The notes beneath the pieces are model-generated. The model made no database searches, was not told the origin of the DNA, and saw nothing but the letters and a program-made list of their open reading frames with translations. This document shows positions 55,598 to 64,000 of a stretch of DNA of 64,000 nt, in pieces (position 1 is the first letter of the stretch; each line of letters begins with the position of its first letter). Made by a program: the position numbers and the translations under genes. The stretch covers positions 2,962,344 to 3,026,343 of the forward strand of contig NZ_LT800497.1 in the NCBI RefSeq assembly GCF_900166635.1, given 5' to 3'. This DNA comes from Oceanobacillus timonensis. GTDB lineage: Bacteria; Bacillota; Bacilli; Bacillales; Amphibacillaceae.

Positions 55598-55667
55598 TTT
55601 TATTTCCTCCTTCAATTCATAACCAAAACTTCATCAGGTACTTCATATGGGCTTTTAGCCTTCCTCA

Positions 55668-56627
<960 letters not shown>

Positions 56628-56671
56628 TTATTTACCCACCTTCATGTTAAAGTATTGCCATGCACCGTTTT

Positions 56672-56920
56672 TAGTACGTGTTCAAAAAGTCCGATAAATA
56701 GGACCAAGTCGGCTAAGGTCTCAGGTGTCCTGGAGCTGGGCTTACTCGCCCGATCGGAAACATTTGGGGCTGCGCTTACTTGCCCCATCGTAAAGAGCTG
56801 TGCGTCGAAAGTTTAAGGCAATGAGCTTTTACGTACAGACTTCCACAGGACGCAGACATTCTTAACAGAAGTCCCCTTTCCTGCCGTGTCATTTTTATTG
56901 GTTTTTGAACATCCTCTTTA
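56672..56920. repeat. MITE-like element, copy 2
   Basis: A 250-bp non-coding element upstream of pfkA. It has inverted TGTTCAAAAA (56679-56688) and TTTTTGAACA (56902-56911) ends, the right one extended as GAACATCCTCTTTA like copy 1. Inside is CCGATAAATAGGAC, matching copy 1 in reverse. The centre holds GC-rich stems such as GGGCTTACTCGCCC. The rest of the gap, 56921-57185, shows no gene. Confidence 0.6.
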
Positions 56921-57185
56921 AGTATATTCAAATGTTGATTCCATCCGGTATTCTTCTTCGGCTGAAAACCAGCTGCTATCATCAAATAACTTTCTATTTA
57001 ACTGCATTCCCGGTACCGGACTTTCAAAACACGTGAAACCTTTTAAGTATACATACAAGATAAAGAAACTCGTTGGGAAGAGTTATTATAAATCAAAACA
57101 GATAAATCATTGATGATAGAATGTATCTTTCGTCTGCCACATCATCTATTTTACATGATTCTTTCATTATAATCCAAATTAAAAT

Positions 57186-57212
57186 AAAGGCTGATATTCA
57201 TTCTCAGCCTTT
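57186..57212 (-). terminator. terminator of accD-accA
   Basis: AAAGGCTGA (57186-57194) pairs with TCAGCCTTT (57204-57212); the minus strand continues ATTTTAATTT. Confidence 0.85.
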
Positions 57213-57220
57213 ATAAACCA

Positions 57221-58177
57221 TTATACCTTTTGAAATGAACCAATCTTTTTATATTTTTGCCATCTTTCTTCTACAATATCCTCAGATGACAATCCTTTCA
57301 ATTCATTTATTGATTTTTCAAGTACTTGATCAATAAAGACAGCTTGCGCGTCAATATCCCGATGTGCTCCACCTTTTGGTTCCGGTATCACTTCATCAAT
57401 AACATCCAATTTTTTTAAGTCCGGAGCTGTAATCTGCATGGTTTCAGCAGCCCGCTGTGCTTCCCCTGCATCTTTCCAAAGAATAGCAGCTGCACCTTCT
57501 GGAGATATCACGGAATATGTAGAATTCTCCAGCATATGGACACGATTTCCTACTCCGATTCCTAATGCACCGCCGCTTCCGCCTTCACCAATGACAATAC
57601 ATACAATAGGCACTGTTAATCCGGCCATTTCCATTAAGTTTTTAGCAATCGCTTCACTCTGCCCTCTTTCCTCGGCAGCTTTGCCCGGGTAAGCTCCTTT
57701 TGTATCAATAAAAGTAATGATAGGTCGATGAAACTTCTCTGCCTGTTTCATGTGGCGCAGCGCTTTTCGATAGCCTTCCGGATGCGGCATTCCAAAATTA
57801 CGTTTAATATTTTCTTTCGTATCTTTTCCGCGCTGATGACCAATCACAGTGACCGGTTGTTTCTTATAATAAGCTATACCAGACACAATTGCTTCATCTT
57901 CACCAAATAGACGGTCTCCATGAAATTCAATAAAGTCTTCAAATAACCTATCCACATATTCAAGCGTGGTAGGTCGATCAGCATGTCTTGCCATCTGTAC
58001 CCGATTCCATGGCTTCAGATTCCCATAGATATCATCTTCCAGTTTGGCTAAACGCTCTTCCAGCGTCTTGATTTCTTCTCGTAAATCAATATCACTGTTT
58101 TCTGTGAATGTTTTCAGCTCTTTAATCTTTTCTTTTAAATTTACGATCGGTTGTTCAAATTCTAATATCTGTGTCAC
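57221..58177 (-). CDS. accA: acetyl-CoA carboxylase carboxyltransferase alpha subunit
   Basis: A 318-residue subunit that with AccD transfers CO2 from carboxybiotin to acetyl-CoA, the first committed step of fatty acid synthesis. Crotonase-fold features include [24 protein letters not shown] [25 protein letters not shown] and the [11 protein letters not shown] loop. It starts at GTG with GGAGG, six bases after accD, so the pair is coupled. Confidence 0.96.
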   Translation of the reverse strand: MTQILEFEQPIVNLKEKIKELKTFTENSDIDLREEIKTLEERLAKLEDDIYGNLKPWNRVQMARHADRPTTLEYVDRLFEDFIEFHGDRLFGEDEAIVSGIAYYKKQPVTVIGHQRGKDTKENIKRNFGMPHPEGYRKALRHMKQAEKFHRPIITFIDTKGAYPGKAAEERGQSEAIAKNLMEMAGLTVPIVCIVIGEGGSGGALGIGVGNRVHMLENSTYSVISPEGAAAILWKDAGEAQRAAETMQITAPDLKKLDVIDEVIPEPKGGAHRDIDAQAVFIDQVLEKSINELKGLSSEDIVEERWQKYKKIGSFQKV

Positions 58178-58183
58178 GTTTGA

Positions 58184-59038
58184 TTACCTCCCATCCGCAT
58201 GCATGGATAGTATCTTTCCAAGCGTTTTTTTCATATCATGGCGGTGAATAACCTTGTCTAATTGACCATGCTGCAATTGAAACTCAGCAGTCTGGAAATC
58301 ATTCGGCAGTTTTTCCCGAATGGTCTGCTCGATAATTCTGCGGCCTGCAAAACCAATGAGCGCTCCCGGTTCAGCAAAATTATAATCTCCAATCGAAGCG
58401 AAACTTGCGGATACACCACCAGTAGTTGGATGGGTCATAACAGAAATCATTAAATTACCGCTATCCCTGAATCGTTTCACAGCAAAAGATGTCTTTGCCA
58501 TCTGCATTAAGCTTAAAAGGCCTTCTTGCATACGTGCCCCACCAGAGGCTGTAAATATAATAAAAGGAATGGATTCTTCTCTGGCATTCTCGATAGCTCT
58601 TGTAATCTTTTCTCCGATTGCAGAGCCCATACTTCCCATTCGGAAGTTGGAATCCATCACTGCAAAAGCAATCTGATTCCCCTCAACTGCTCCTGTTCCG
58701 GTAACTATTCCTTCATTAAGGCCTGTTTTTTGACGGTCTTTTTTAATCTTAGACTCATAGTCAGGAAAATCAAGCGGATTTGCTGATGTCAATCCCTGGT
58801 CCCATTCTTCAAATGTTTCTTCGTCAAATAAACTCTCAATTCTTGTCCAAGCTCTCAACGGATGGTGGTACCCGCAGTTTGGACAAACATATAAAGCGTT
58901 GGCTATTTCTTTTCGATAATAAATCTGTTTACAATTATCACACTTCTGCATTAATCCCTCTGGAACATCTACTTTTGCTTTCTCGCTCGGGATCGATGCA
59001 TACTTTTTACGCTTGCCGAAAAAATCTTTAAGTGGCAA
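58184..59038 (-). CDS. accD: acetyl-CoA carboxylase carboxyltransferase beta subunit
   Basis: A 284-residue beta subunit. The N-terminal zinc ribbon is visible (CDNCKQ near 33-38 and CPNCGYHH near 52-59), followed by the crotonase-fold domain with [13 protein letters not shown] and [10 protein letters not shown]. It starts at TTG with AAGGGGGG six to seven bases upstream. The pair accD-accA is the usual Bacillus order. Confidence 0.96.
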   Translation of the reverse strand: MPLKDFFGKRKKYASIPSEKAKVDVPEGLMQKCDNCKQIYYRKEIANALYVCPNCGYHHPLRAWTRIESLFDEETFEEWDQGLTSANPLDFPDYESKIKKDRQKTGLNEGIVTGTGAVEGNQIAFAVMDSNFRMGSMGSAIGEKITRAIENAREESIPFIIFTASGGARMQEGLLSLMQMAKTSFAVKRFRDSGNLMISVMTHPTTGGVSASFASIGDYNFAEPGALIGFAGRRIIEQTIREKLPNDFQTAEFQLQHGQLDKVIHRHDMKKTLGKILSMHADGR

Positions 59039-59540
59039 AGCTTATCCCCCCTTTTGCTACTGCTAGGTCATGTTTGTATAAAGTATATATTAAATAAATT
59101 GCAAATACTAACCAGCATTCTATTAGATGTCAAATAAGAACGTTTTTCTTATCTTACCATTGTAAACTATTTTACCGAGTTATAATAGTACATGTTCAAA
59201 AAGAATCTGGAAAAGGTTCTGTCGACTAAAAACTCCGAGTCTGCTTGGTTACAGCGCCTTAAACCGCTTCAGATTGTGATTGCTCATTCTGTTGCAAGAA
59301 GCCAGTTCTTTTTAAACAATCACTGTAAAATGAAATAGAAACCCAACCAATAGATTACCACCTGATGGCGAGTCGCGCAATCACGTTGTTTTCATTCATA
59401 CTAATTTATATATCAATGTAATGGTAATAAAAGGTTTTTATTCGCTTATTCACACGTTTTTTAGTCGCTTCATCTAAAACGTAAAAAAGGAAAAATCTAC
59501 ATATGCCCGTAAGAATGACTTGAAAAATTTCCGCCAGCAA
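59039..59540. other. intergenic region upstream of accD
   Basis: AT-rich, no gene seen. It contains the accD promoter area (59041-59170, minus strand) and a third diverged MITE-like element at about 59191-59320. The 59321-59540 stretch is featureless. Confidence 0.45.
59191..59320. repeat. MITE-like element, copy 3
   Basis: A 130-bp non-coding stretch bounded by TGTTCAAAAAGAATCTGG (59193-59210) and CCAGTTCTTTTTAAACA (59302-59318), an imperfect terminal inverted repeat. The end sequence resembles copies 1 and 2, but the interior has diverged. Confidence 0.45.
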
Positions 59541-59583
59541 AAAATCCCCCTGAGACATTTTAAGATCAAAAATATCTCAGAGG
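59541..59583 (-). terminator. terminator of the malic enzyme gene
   Basis: CCCCTGAGA (59547-59555) pairs, with a G-T wobble or mismatch, with TCTCAGAGG (59575-59583). The minus strand continues GGATTTTTTGC. Confidence 0.8.
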
Positions 59584-59601
59584 AATCACAATCAAGTCAA
59601 A

Positions 59602-60840
59602 TTATTTATTAATTTCTTTGGTAAGAACTCTCGTCTTTTCCGCTACTTCCTCAGGATCAACTTGAATACGGGCGACCCCCGTTTTCATCGCTGCATCAGC
59701 AACGTGTTTGGCTACAAGTGGTGCTACCCTGCTATCAAACGGAGAAGGGATGACATAATCTTCATTCAGTTCCGCCTCTTCAATCAAAGAAGCAATTCCT
59801 TCCGCAGCAGCAATTTTCATCTCTTCATTGATACGAGTTGCTCTCACATCTAAAGCTCCTCGAAAAATCCCTGGGAACGCAAGCACATTATTTACCTGGT
59901 TTGGGAAATCAGACCGGCCTGTGCCGATAACTTTTGCTCCAGCTTCTTTTGCTGGCTCCGGTAGAATTTCCGGATCCGGGTTCGCCATCGCAAAAATAAT
60001 GGCATCATCATTCATCTTCTCAACCATCTCTTTTGTTAAAGCACCGCCTACGGAAACACCGATAAATACATCTGCACCTTCTAATACATCTTCCAGACTT
60101 CCTTCGATTTTTTGTGCATTCGTATATTTGGCAACCTTTTCTTTTACCTTATTCATTCCTCCGGTGCGCCCTTCATAAATTGCTCCTCTGGAGTCACACA
60201 TAATCATATCATGAACGCCTAAACTTCTTAATAACCGGATAATGGCAATACCAGCAGCACCTGCTCCATTTGCCACCACTTTTATATTTGAAAAATCTTT
60301 ACCCACTAATTTTAAAGCATTCATCAGACCTGCAATGGTGACAATTGCAGTACCATGCTGGTCATCATGAAAAATAGGAATATTCGTCTCTCTTTTCAAT
60401 TGTTCTTCTATAATAAAGCAATTGGGCGCTGCGATATCTTCCAAATTAACTCCGCCAAAGGTCGGCTCCATTAATTTAACAGTCTCTACGATTTTATCGA
60501 CGTCTTGGGTACCCAGACAGATTGGAAAAGCATCTACCCCTGCAAACCCTTTAAATAGTACTGCCTTCCCTTCCATAACCGGCAGGGAGGCCTCTGCACC
60601 AATATTGCCAAGACCCAAAACAGCAGAACCGTCACTTACTACTGCAACCATATTCCCCTTCATTGTATAATCATAGACCGTTTCTTTATGCTCGTAAATT
60701 TCTTTACAAGGCTCCGCTACTCCCGGAGAATATGCTAAACTTAAATCTTCCTTGTTTTTAACTGGTACCTTTGCTTTCACTTCCAATTTACCTTGTTTCT
60801 GTTCGTGTAAATGTAATGCCTCATCTCGTAGCTTTGCCAT
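59602..60840 (-). CDS. ytsJ: malic enzyme (YtsJ type)
   Basis: A 412-residue enzyme of the short bacterial malic enzyme type without a C-terminal phosphotransacetylase domain. It decarboxylates malate to pyruvate, probably with NADP(H) as in B. subtilis YtsJ. Motifs: SLAYSPGVAEPC with the catalytic Tyr, FGGVNLEDIAAPNCF, HDDQHGTAIV and NGAGAAGIAI for the cofactor. The ATG at 60840 follows AAAGGAGCGG; the frame extends 22 codons upstream without a site. It lies downstream of dnaE, as in B. subtilis. Confidence 0.93.
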   Translation of the reverse strand: MAKLRDEALHLHEQKQGKLEVKAKVPVKNKEDLSLAYSPGVAEPCKEIYEHKETVYDYTMKGNMVAVVSDGSAVLGLGNIGAEASLPVMEGKAVLFKGFAGVDAFPICLGTQDVDKIVETVKLMEPTFGGVNLEDIAAPNCFIIEEQLKRETNIPIFHDDQHGTAIVTIAGLMNALKLVGKDFSNIKVVANGAGAAGIAIIRLLRSLGVHDMIMCDSRGAIYEGRTGGMNKVKEKVAKYTNAQKIEGSLEDVLEGADVFIGVSVGGALTKEMVEKMNDDAIIFAMANPDPEILPEPAKEAGAKVIGTGRSDFPNQVNNVLAFPGIFRGALDVRATRINEEMKIAAAEGIASLIEEAELNEDYVIPSPFDSRVAPLVAKHVADAAMKTGVARIQVDPEEVAEKTRVLTKEINK

Positions 60841-61138
60841 TGAATTCCGCTCCTTTGAATACTGTAAGTAATATGTAAAATGACTCACGCTTACATATTG
60901 GTTCAAGCCTTTTAAATCCCTTTCATTATAACAGATGAAGAGCTTGTGTAAAGTATCTGCAACTGTTAAATTATGATCTTTTCAATAACAGGATAGTGTG
61001 TGTATGTGCAGCAAAATGATAAAAGGATTCTCCGGTTAAACGATGCCGGACCATACACCATTGGAAGTGTATCGGCAGCCAGCTATATTGTTTTAACCGA
61101 AGATCCATTTATATTCTTTTGCTGATGTTATTTGCACG

Positions 61139-61156
61139 TTCTCTTAAAAGAGAACA
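61139..61156 (-). terminator. short hairpin after dnaE
   Basis: GTTCTCTT (61139-61146) and AAGAGAAC (61149-61156) with a two-base loop, no T-run, just two bases after the dnaE stop. The rest of the 250-base gap to the malic enzyme gene shows no gene. Confidence 0.4.
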
Positions 61157-61157
61157 G

Positions 61158-64000
61158 TCATCTTACAATCACATTATCATTTCCGAATTTATTTTTCAGC
61201 TGCCTCATTTCCTTTTCTGTTAACTGAAGCGAGTAACTGTTTGCAAGCCGGTAAGTTTCTTTATTGGCAGGATGATACACAATTATCGGCGTAATCCCCG
61301 GATGTTCCTCCGCCAGCTGCTGCAAATAGTTTAAAACATTCCTTTTATCTTGATTCGTCATTCGGATAAATAATTTACTTGTCTCTGGTATACTTACTTC
61401 AGAGAGGTCAAAAGCGGTTATTTCTTTTATAATAAACTGCAGCTTCCTGTTCCGTTCTTCTACAACTACACGCATCCAAACCATTTGTTCTTCCTCCAGA
61501 CGGTTTGAAATGTGGCGAAATAAATCCGGAAAAATGACAGCGTCCATCTTTTTATCTTCATCCGATACAGTCAAAAAGGCCATTCTTTCTTTGTTTTTGG
61601 TGCGAATCACTTTTATTTCTTCCACAACGCCGGCCGTGAAAATTTCTTTTCTTTTCCCAACAAACTGCTCCGCCTGTTTGAAAGAAAGAATGCCGTTTGC
61701 TCTTAACACATTCCGGTAACTTTCAAATGGATGATCCGATAGATAGATCCCCATCAATTCTTTTTCAAAAGTGAGTTTCTGTATCATCGTATAATCTTCT
61801 GCCTCCGTATATTCCAATGCATTTTGGAATAAGGAAGCATCTTCAAACATCCCCTGAAAAAGCTCCTTTTGTTCGAGCGCCGGCTCAATAGTGGCGATTA
61901 GGCTTGCCCGGTTGGAATGAAATGTATCAAACGCACCAGCTAAAACAAGATTTCGAATCGAGGCACGATTTACTTTTTTTATATCAATCCGCATACAAAA
62001 ATCAAAAAAATTGGCGAAAGGAGCTTCTTTACGGATCTCTAAAATATGAACCAATGCTTGATAGCTCATTCCTTTAATAGCAGCTAAACCCGTACGCACC
62101 TTCTTTTTTTCAACCGTGAATTGCTGGTAACTCCGATTAATATGCGGCGGAAGCATATCAATAGCAAGTTCTTTTAAGGACTCCTGATAAGCAGACATTT
62201 TTTCAGGCTGATTTTTCGCATCCGTTAACAGACATGAAAAGAATACTTCCGGATAATGTGCTTTTAAAAAGCTGAGCTGATAAGATATTTTACTATAAGC
62301 TACCGCATGACTTCTTGGAAATCCATAATTGGAAAAACGGACAATCCAGCTAAAAATTTCACCGGCTACAGCTTGAGAGTAACCATTCTTGAGGCACCCT
62401 TCGATAAAAGCTTCTTCCTGCTGCTGCATGACGCCTTTTTCCTTCTTGCTGACAGCCCTTCTTAAAATATCTGCCCCGCCAAGGCTGAATCCGGCAATGC
62501 GATGGGCAATCTGCATAATTTGTTCCTGATAAATCAGTACACCATATGTCGATTTTAAAATCGGCTCCAAATCTGGGTGCGGATAAGTGACTGGCTCCTG
62601 CTTAAATTTCCGTCGGATATAAACAGGAATGAAATCCATCGGACCTGGACGATACAATGCATTTACTGCCACAATATCCTCGAATGAGGATGGTTTCAAT
62701 TCTTTAAGAACATTTTGCATCCCCGCGGACTCCAATTGAAAGACTCCGCTCGTTTTGCCGTTTCGTAACATAGCAAACGTCTTTTCATCCTGCTCAGGAA
62801 TATCTGCTAATACCTCATCCTTCTTATAGGTAAAGGCCACTCCCTTTGCTACTCTTTCTATTAACGAAAGGTTTCTGAGTCCCAAAAAATCCATTTTCAG
62901 CAGTCCTGCTGCTTCCAATTCATTCATGGCGTATTGCGTCAGATAAGTTTCCCCTGTTCCATTTGTTAGAGGAACATCTGCAACTAAAGGCCGTTCACTG
63001 ATAACAACGCCTGCAGCATGGGTAGATATATTTCTTGGTAATCCCTCTAATTTAATGGCTATTGTAAACAAAACCTTTAATTTTTCAGATGTTTTCACAT
63101 ACACAGCTAACTCGGTTGCATCCTGTAAGAATTGTTGAATATTTCCTGGAGACACCCGCTTCATCTCTTGTAAAATATAACGGGCATCCTGTTCATGAAC
63201 ATCCATTGTCTTCATCAGTTCACGAAGCACAGAACGTGCAGCAAACGTGCCAAACGTAATAATCTGCGCAACATGTTCCTCCCCGTATTTGTTTCTCACA
63301 TAATCAATGACTTCATCACGCCGCATATCGGAAAAATCTACGTCTATGTCCGGCATGGTCAGTCTCTGGGGATTTAAAAACCGTTCAAATATCAGATTAT
63401 ATTTTAGTGGATCGACCTCTGTGATTCCTAAAATATAAGCAACGATGGAGCCCGCTGACGATCCCCTGCCCGGTCCGACCATAATATGATTCGCTTTGGC
63501 AAATTGAATAAAATCAGCAACAATTAAAAAATAATCACTATAATGCATGTTTGTAATTGTTTCCAGTTCATATTCCAACCGATTCCGATGTGCTTCTGTA
63601 ATCGTTTTATAGCGTTCCTGCAATCCTTTTTCACAGCATTCACGCAAATAAGTATCTGCTGTGAATTGATCCGGTGTAGGAAAAGATGGCAGATGCTGTT
63701 CATCAAAATGTAAATACGTTGTACACTTATTCGTGATTTCTTCCGTTTTATCCAACAGTTCCGGCCAGGCACGAAACCATTCCTTCATTTCCTCTGGAGA
63801 AGCAAAATGATGACCTTGGGGTAAATCTTGCTTTTTTTTAGGGGCCCACTTTTCTCCCAAACGCATTGATTGCAAGCAATCATAAGCAAATACATCTTGT
63901 TCATCCAAATAAAAAACATCCAGCATAGCAACATAGTGGAAATCGAACGCTTTCCATATTGGCAGCTGATGCCATTCGGCATCCAGGCCAATATAAAAAT
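61158..64000 (-). CDS. dnaE: DNA polymerase III subunit alpha DnaE, N-terminus beyond window
   Basis: The last about 946 residues of the C-family replicative polymerase DnaE; the frame stays open to the window edge, so roughly the first 170 residues (most of the PHP domain) are outside. An internal ATG at 63926 is not the start. The polymerase core shows VGPGRGSSAGSIVAYI and PDIDVDFSD with the catalytic Asps. The fingers/helix-hairpin-helix region follows, then a C-terminal OB-fold (VVEEIKVIRTKNKERMAFLT). In Bacillus, DnaE extends RNA primers before PolC takes over. Confidence 0.95.
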   Translation of the reverse strand, partial: FYIGLDAEWHQLPIWKAFDFHYVAMLDVFYLDEQDVFAYDCLQSMRLGEKWAPKKKQDLPQGHHFASPEEMKEWFRAWPELLDKTEEITNKCTTYLHFDEQHLPSFPTPDQFTADTYLRECCEKGLQERYKTITEAHRNRLEYELETITNMHYSDYFLIVADFIQFAKANHIMVGPGRGSSAGSIVAYILGITEVDPLKYNLIFERFLNPQRLTMPDIDVDFSDMRRDEVIDYVRNKYGEEHVAQIITFGTFAARSVLRELMKTMDVHEQDARYILQEMKRVSPGNIQQFLQDATELAVYVKTSEKLKVLFTIAIKLEGLPRNISTHAAGVVISERPLVADVPLTNGTGETYLTQYAMNELEAAGLLKMDFLGLRNLSLIERVAKGVAFTYKKDEVLADIPEQDEKTFAMLRNGKTSGVFQLESAGMQNVLKELKPSSFEDIVAVNALYRPGPMDFIPVYIRRKFKQEPVTYPHPDLEPILKSTYGVLIYQEQIMQIAHRIAGFSLGGADILRRAVSKKEKGVMQQQEEAFIEGCLKNGYSQAVAGEIFSWIVRFSNYGFPRSHAVAYSKISYQLSFLKAHYPEVFFSCLLTDAKNQPEKMSAYQESLKELAIDMLPPHINRSYQQFTVEKKKVRTGLAAIKGMSYQALVHILEIRKEAPFANFFDFCMRIDIKKVNRASIRNLVLAGAFDTFHSNRASLIATIEPALEQKELFQGMFEDASLFQNALEYTEAEDYTMIQKLTFEKELMGIYLSDHPFESYRNVLRANGILSFKQAEQFVGKRKEIFTAGVVEEIKVIRTKNKERMAFLTVSDEDKKMDAVIFPDLFRHISNRLEEEQMVWMRVVVEERNRKLQFIIKEITAFDLSEVSIPETSKLFIRMTNQDKRNVLNYLQQLAEEHPGITPIIVYHPANKETYRLANSYSLQLTEKEMRQLKNKFGNDNVIVR

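Noticed and set aside
63926..63928. Internal ATG as the dnaE start
   Set aside because: The frame is open to the window edge, the residues upstream still read as protein, and the PHP domain would be missing.

Overview
The window is low-GC, spore-former DNA. Gene content, gene order and Shine-Dalgarno-driven starts (many GTG/TTG) fit a Bacillaceae chromosome of the Oceanobacillus/Virgibacillus kind. The genus is an inference from familiar protein sequences and the genes ylaI-ylaH-ylaF-yktC-ykzI-yktB-yktA, pdhABCD, def, rpoY-rnjA-ktrC, dapH-dapL, patA, citZ-icd-mdh and ytvI-fxsA-pyk-pfkA-accA-accD-ytsJ-dnaE. No rRNA, tRNA or CRISPR array was seen. Function names are from recognised family motifs; no database search was run.

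Layout. 1-7.1 kb: small conserved genes (YlaL/YlaI/YlaH/YlaF/YktC/YkzI/YktB/YktA types), interrupted by one IS1182-like insertion sequence (about 3.54-5.11 kb), then a nitronate-monooxygenase-type flavoprotein. 7.1-11.2 kb: a polysaccharide-deacetylase lipoprotein, a 700-base gap with a possible SigB promoter, a BCCT osmoprotectant transporter that seems to start at ATT, and a small lipoprotein. 11.4-16.2 kb: the pyruvate dehydrogenase operon pdhABCD (minus strand) with an unusually structured 3' region. 16.6-22.3 kb: YkyA, peptide deformylase, a tiny cationic peptide ORF, RNA polymerase epsilon subunit plus RNase J1, a methyltransferase and the K+ gating protein KtrC. 22.4-26.1 kb: a heterodimeric ABC exporter. 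26.3-34.7 kb: a thioredoxin-like protein, the acetylated branch of lysine/DAP synthesis (dapH, dapL and, further on, patA), the c-di-AMP sensor DarB, a Tat-exported phosphoesterase, Sco, YkyB, an FbpB-like peptide and signal peptidase I.

35-44.5 kb: YjcZ-type spore peptide, K+ channel KtrD, YwpF-like, an NfrA-type nitroreductase, then a compact seven-gene spore operon (DUF1657, YhcN/YlaJ lipoprotein, SpoVAC, SpoVAD, SpoVAEb, DUF1657, DUF421 fused to DUF1657). This matches the layout I remember for the spoVA2mob operon linked to heat-resistant, slowly germinating spores. It is followed by an oxidoreductase and an ArsA/Get3-like ATPase paired with a short protein ending in Cys-Cys. 44.6-64 kb: CstA, a large permease, the TCA block citZ-icd-mdh, then ytvI, fxsA, pyk, pfkA, accA, accD, malic enzyme and a dnaE cut by the window edge.

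How it fits together. Much of the window is central carbon metabolism: pyruvate to acetyl-CoA, citrate to malate, glycolytic pfkA/pyk, malonyl-CoA synthesis and malic enzyme. DarB, KtrC and KtrD belong to the c-di-AMP/potassium homeostasis network. The spore genes (SpoVA2-like operon, YjcZ, YtvI, and the DAP branch for wall synthesis) show an endospore former. Repeats include three diverged MITE-like elements with TGTTCAAAA-type ends and one GC-rich inverted-repeat element.
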